A DNA stretch of 14,304 bases from Bacteroidota bacterium. Lineage in GTDB: Bacteria; Bacteroidota; Ignavibacteria; Kapaibacteriales; UBA2268. Both the position numbers and the translations under genes were made by a program. Location: assembly GCA_022708005.1 (NCBI GenBank), contig JAKIZN010000008.1, positions 1-14,304 of the forward strand. Reading direction: 5' to 3'. The notes under the pieces were generated by a model. That model saw only the letters and a list, made by a program, of their open reading frames with translations, made no database searches and was not told the DNA's origin. Of this stretch, positions 14,057 to 14,304 are shown one piece after another (the first letter of the stretch is position 1; each line of letters starts with the position of its first letter).

Positions 14057-14304
14057 GGAATTGAATCTTGCCTATTAGCAAAAATTAATAGCTCGCCACG
14101 CGATTGGAATTTTTTCGCATTGCCTACCAATAGCAAGCCATTATCCGGGCTTTGCGAAAGCGAATACCAAATTGCTGATTTCTCCAAATTCTTAATCTTA
14201 AGCGTAGGCGATGCATTCGCCGCATTTAGCTCAATAAAACAAACACCGTCTGTATTTGACGTATTCCCATTAATAAAATAAAGCGTGTCTTGGCTATTGG
14301 AAAG
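14005..14304 (-). CDS. C-terminal part of an unidentified protein (partial, runs off the window)
   Basis: The minus-strand frame is open from the window edge to a TAG at 14005-14007, giving 99 residues that end in PTGTNPAKIKFF. I do not recognise the family. The visible part is rich in Asn, Ser and Thr with alternating hydrophobic residues (DTLYFINGNTSNTDGVCFIEL, shortened here), compatible with an extracellular beta-rich protein, but no sorting signal is visible. Its last 15 codons lie inside the 63-bp repeat. The overlapping plus-strand frame (14021-14281) looks less protein-like, so I prefer this strand. Confidence 0.58.
   Translation of the reverse strand, partial: LSNSQDTLYFINGNTSNTDGVCFIELNAANASPTLKIKNLEKSAIWYSLSQSPDNGLLLVGNAKKFQSRGELLIFANRQDSIPIKKFPTGTNPAKIKFF

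Noticed and set aside
14021..14281. Plus-strand 86-codon frame at the window end
   Set aside because: The minus-strand frame over the same region is open to the window edge, has a more protein-like composition and shares its 3' end with the duplicated repeat.

Overview
The window looks like chromosomal DNA of a low-GC member of the Bacteroidota or a close FCB-group relative. The evidence is a short (286 aa) RpoD-type primary sigma factor, a C-A-B succinate dehydrogenase operon with a single b558-type membrane subunit, tRNA genes without an encoded CCA end, and a promoter before the tRNAs that fits the Bacteroidota -33 TTTG / -7 TAnnTTTG pattern exactly. Species cannot be named from the sequence alone.

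Layout. 1-162 is the 3' end of a probable outer-membrane beta-barrel gene. 232-411 holds tRNA-Val(UAC) and tRNA-Leu(CAA), closed by a 12-bp terminator hairpin. 687-2222 is a type II restriction-modification pair: an amino-methyltransferase (SPPY type) whose frame breaks at an A7 run, and an endonuclease very like HinP1I (recognises GCGC). 2223-2758 has no gene but holds a mosaic of hairpin repeats and the rpoD terminator. 2759-5019 (minus strand) carries rpoD and a membrane-anchored metallophosphoesterase. 5300-10320 is sdhC-sdhA-[GT-C membrane protein]-sdhB, tightly packed, with a strong terminator. 10321-10860 holds a second copy of the hairpin mosaic in the opposite orientation. 10861-11451 is a TetR-type regulator. 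11595-13468 is a second restriction-modification pair of unrecognised specificity. 13471-14056 has two identical 63-bp direct repeats bracketing a truncated RhuM-like gene. The second copy forms the 3' end of a minus-strand gene that runs off the window.

How the parts work together. The housekeeping core (tRNAs, sigma factor, respiratory complex II) is interleaved with two separate restriction-modification modules and repeat mosaics, so this is a patch where accessory DNA has settled between conserved operons. I did not find a wholly new multi-gene system. The points most worth checking are: the methyltransferase frame break, which falls on a canonical A_AAA_AAG -1 slippery site beside an intact endonuclease; the glycosyltransferase-like membrane gene lodged inside the sdh operon; the conserved multi-hairpin repeat; and the 63-bp duplication of a gene end around the rhuM fragment.
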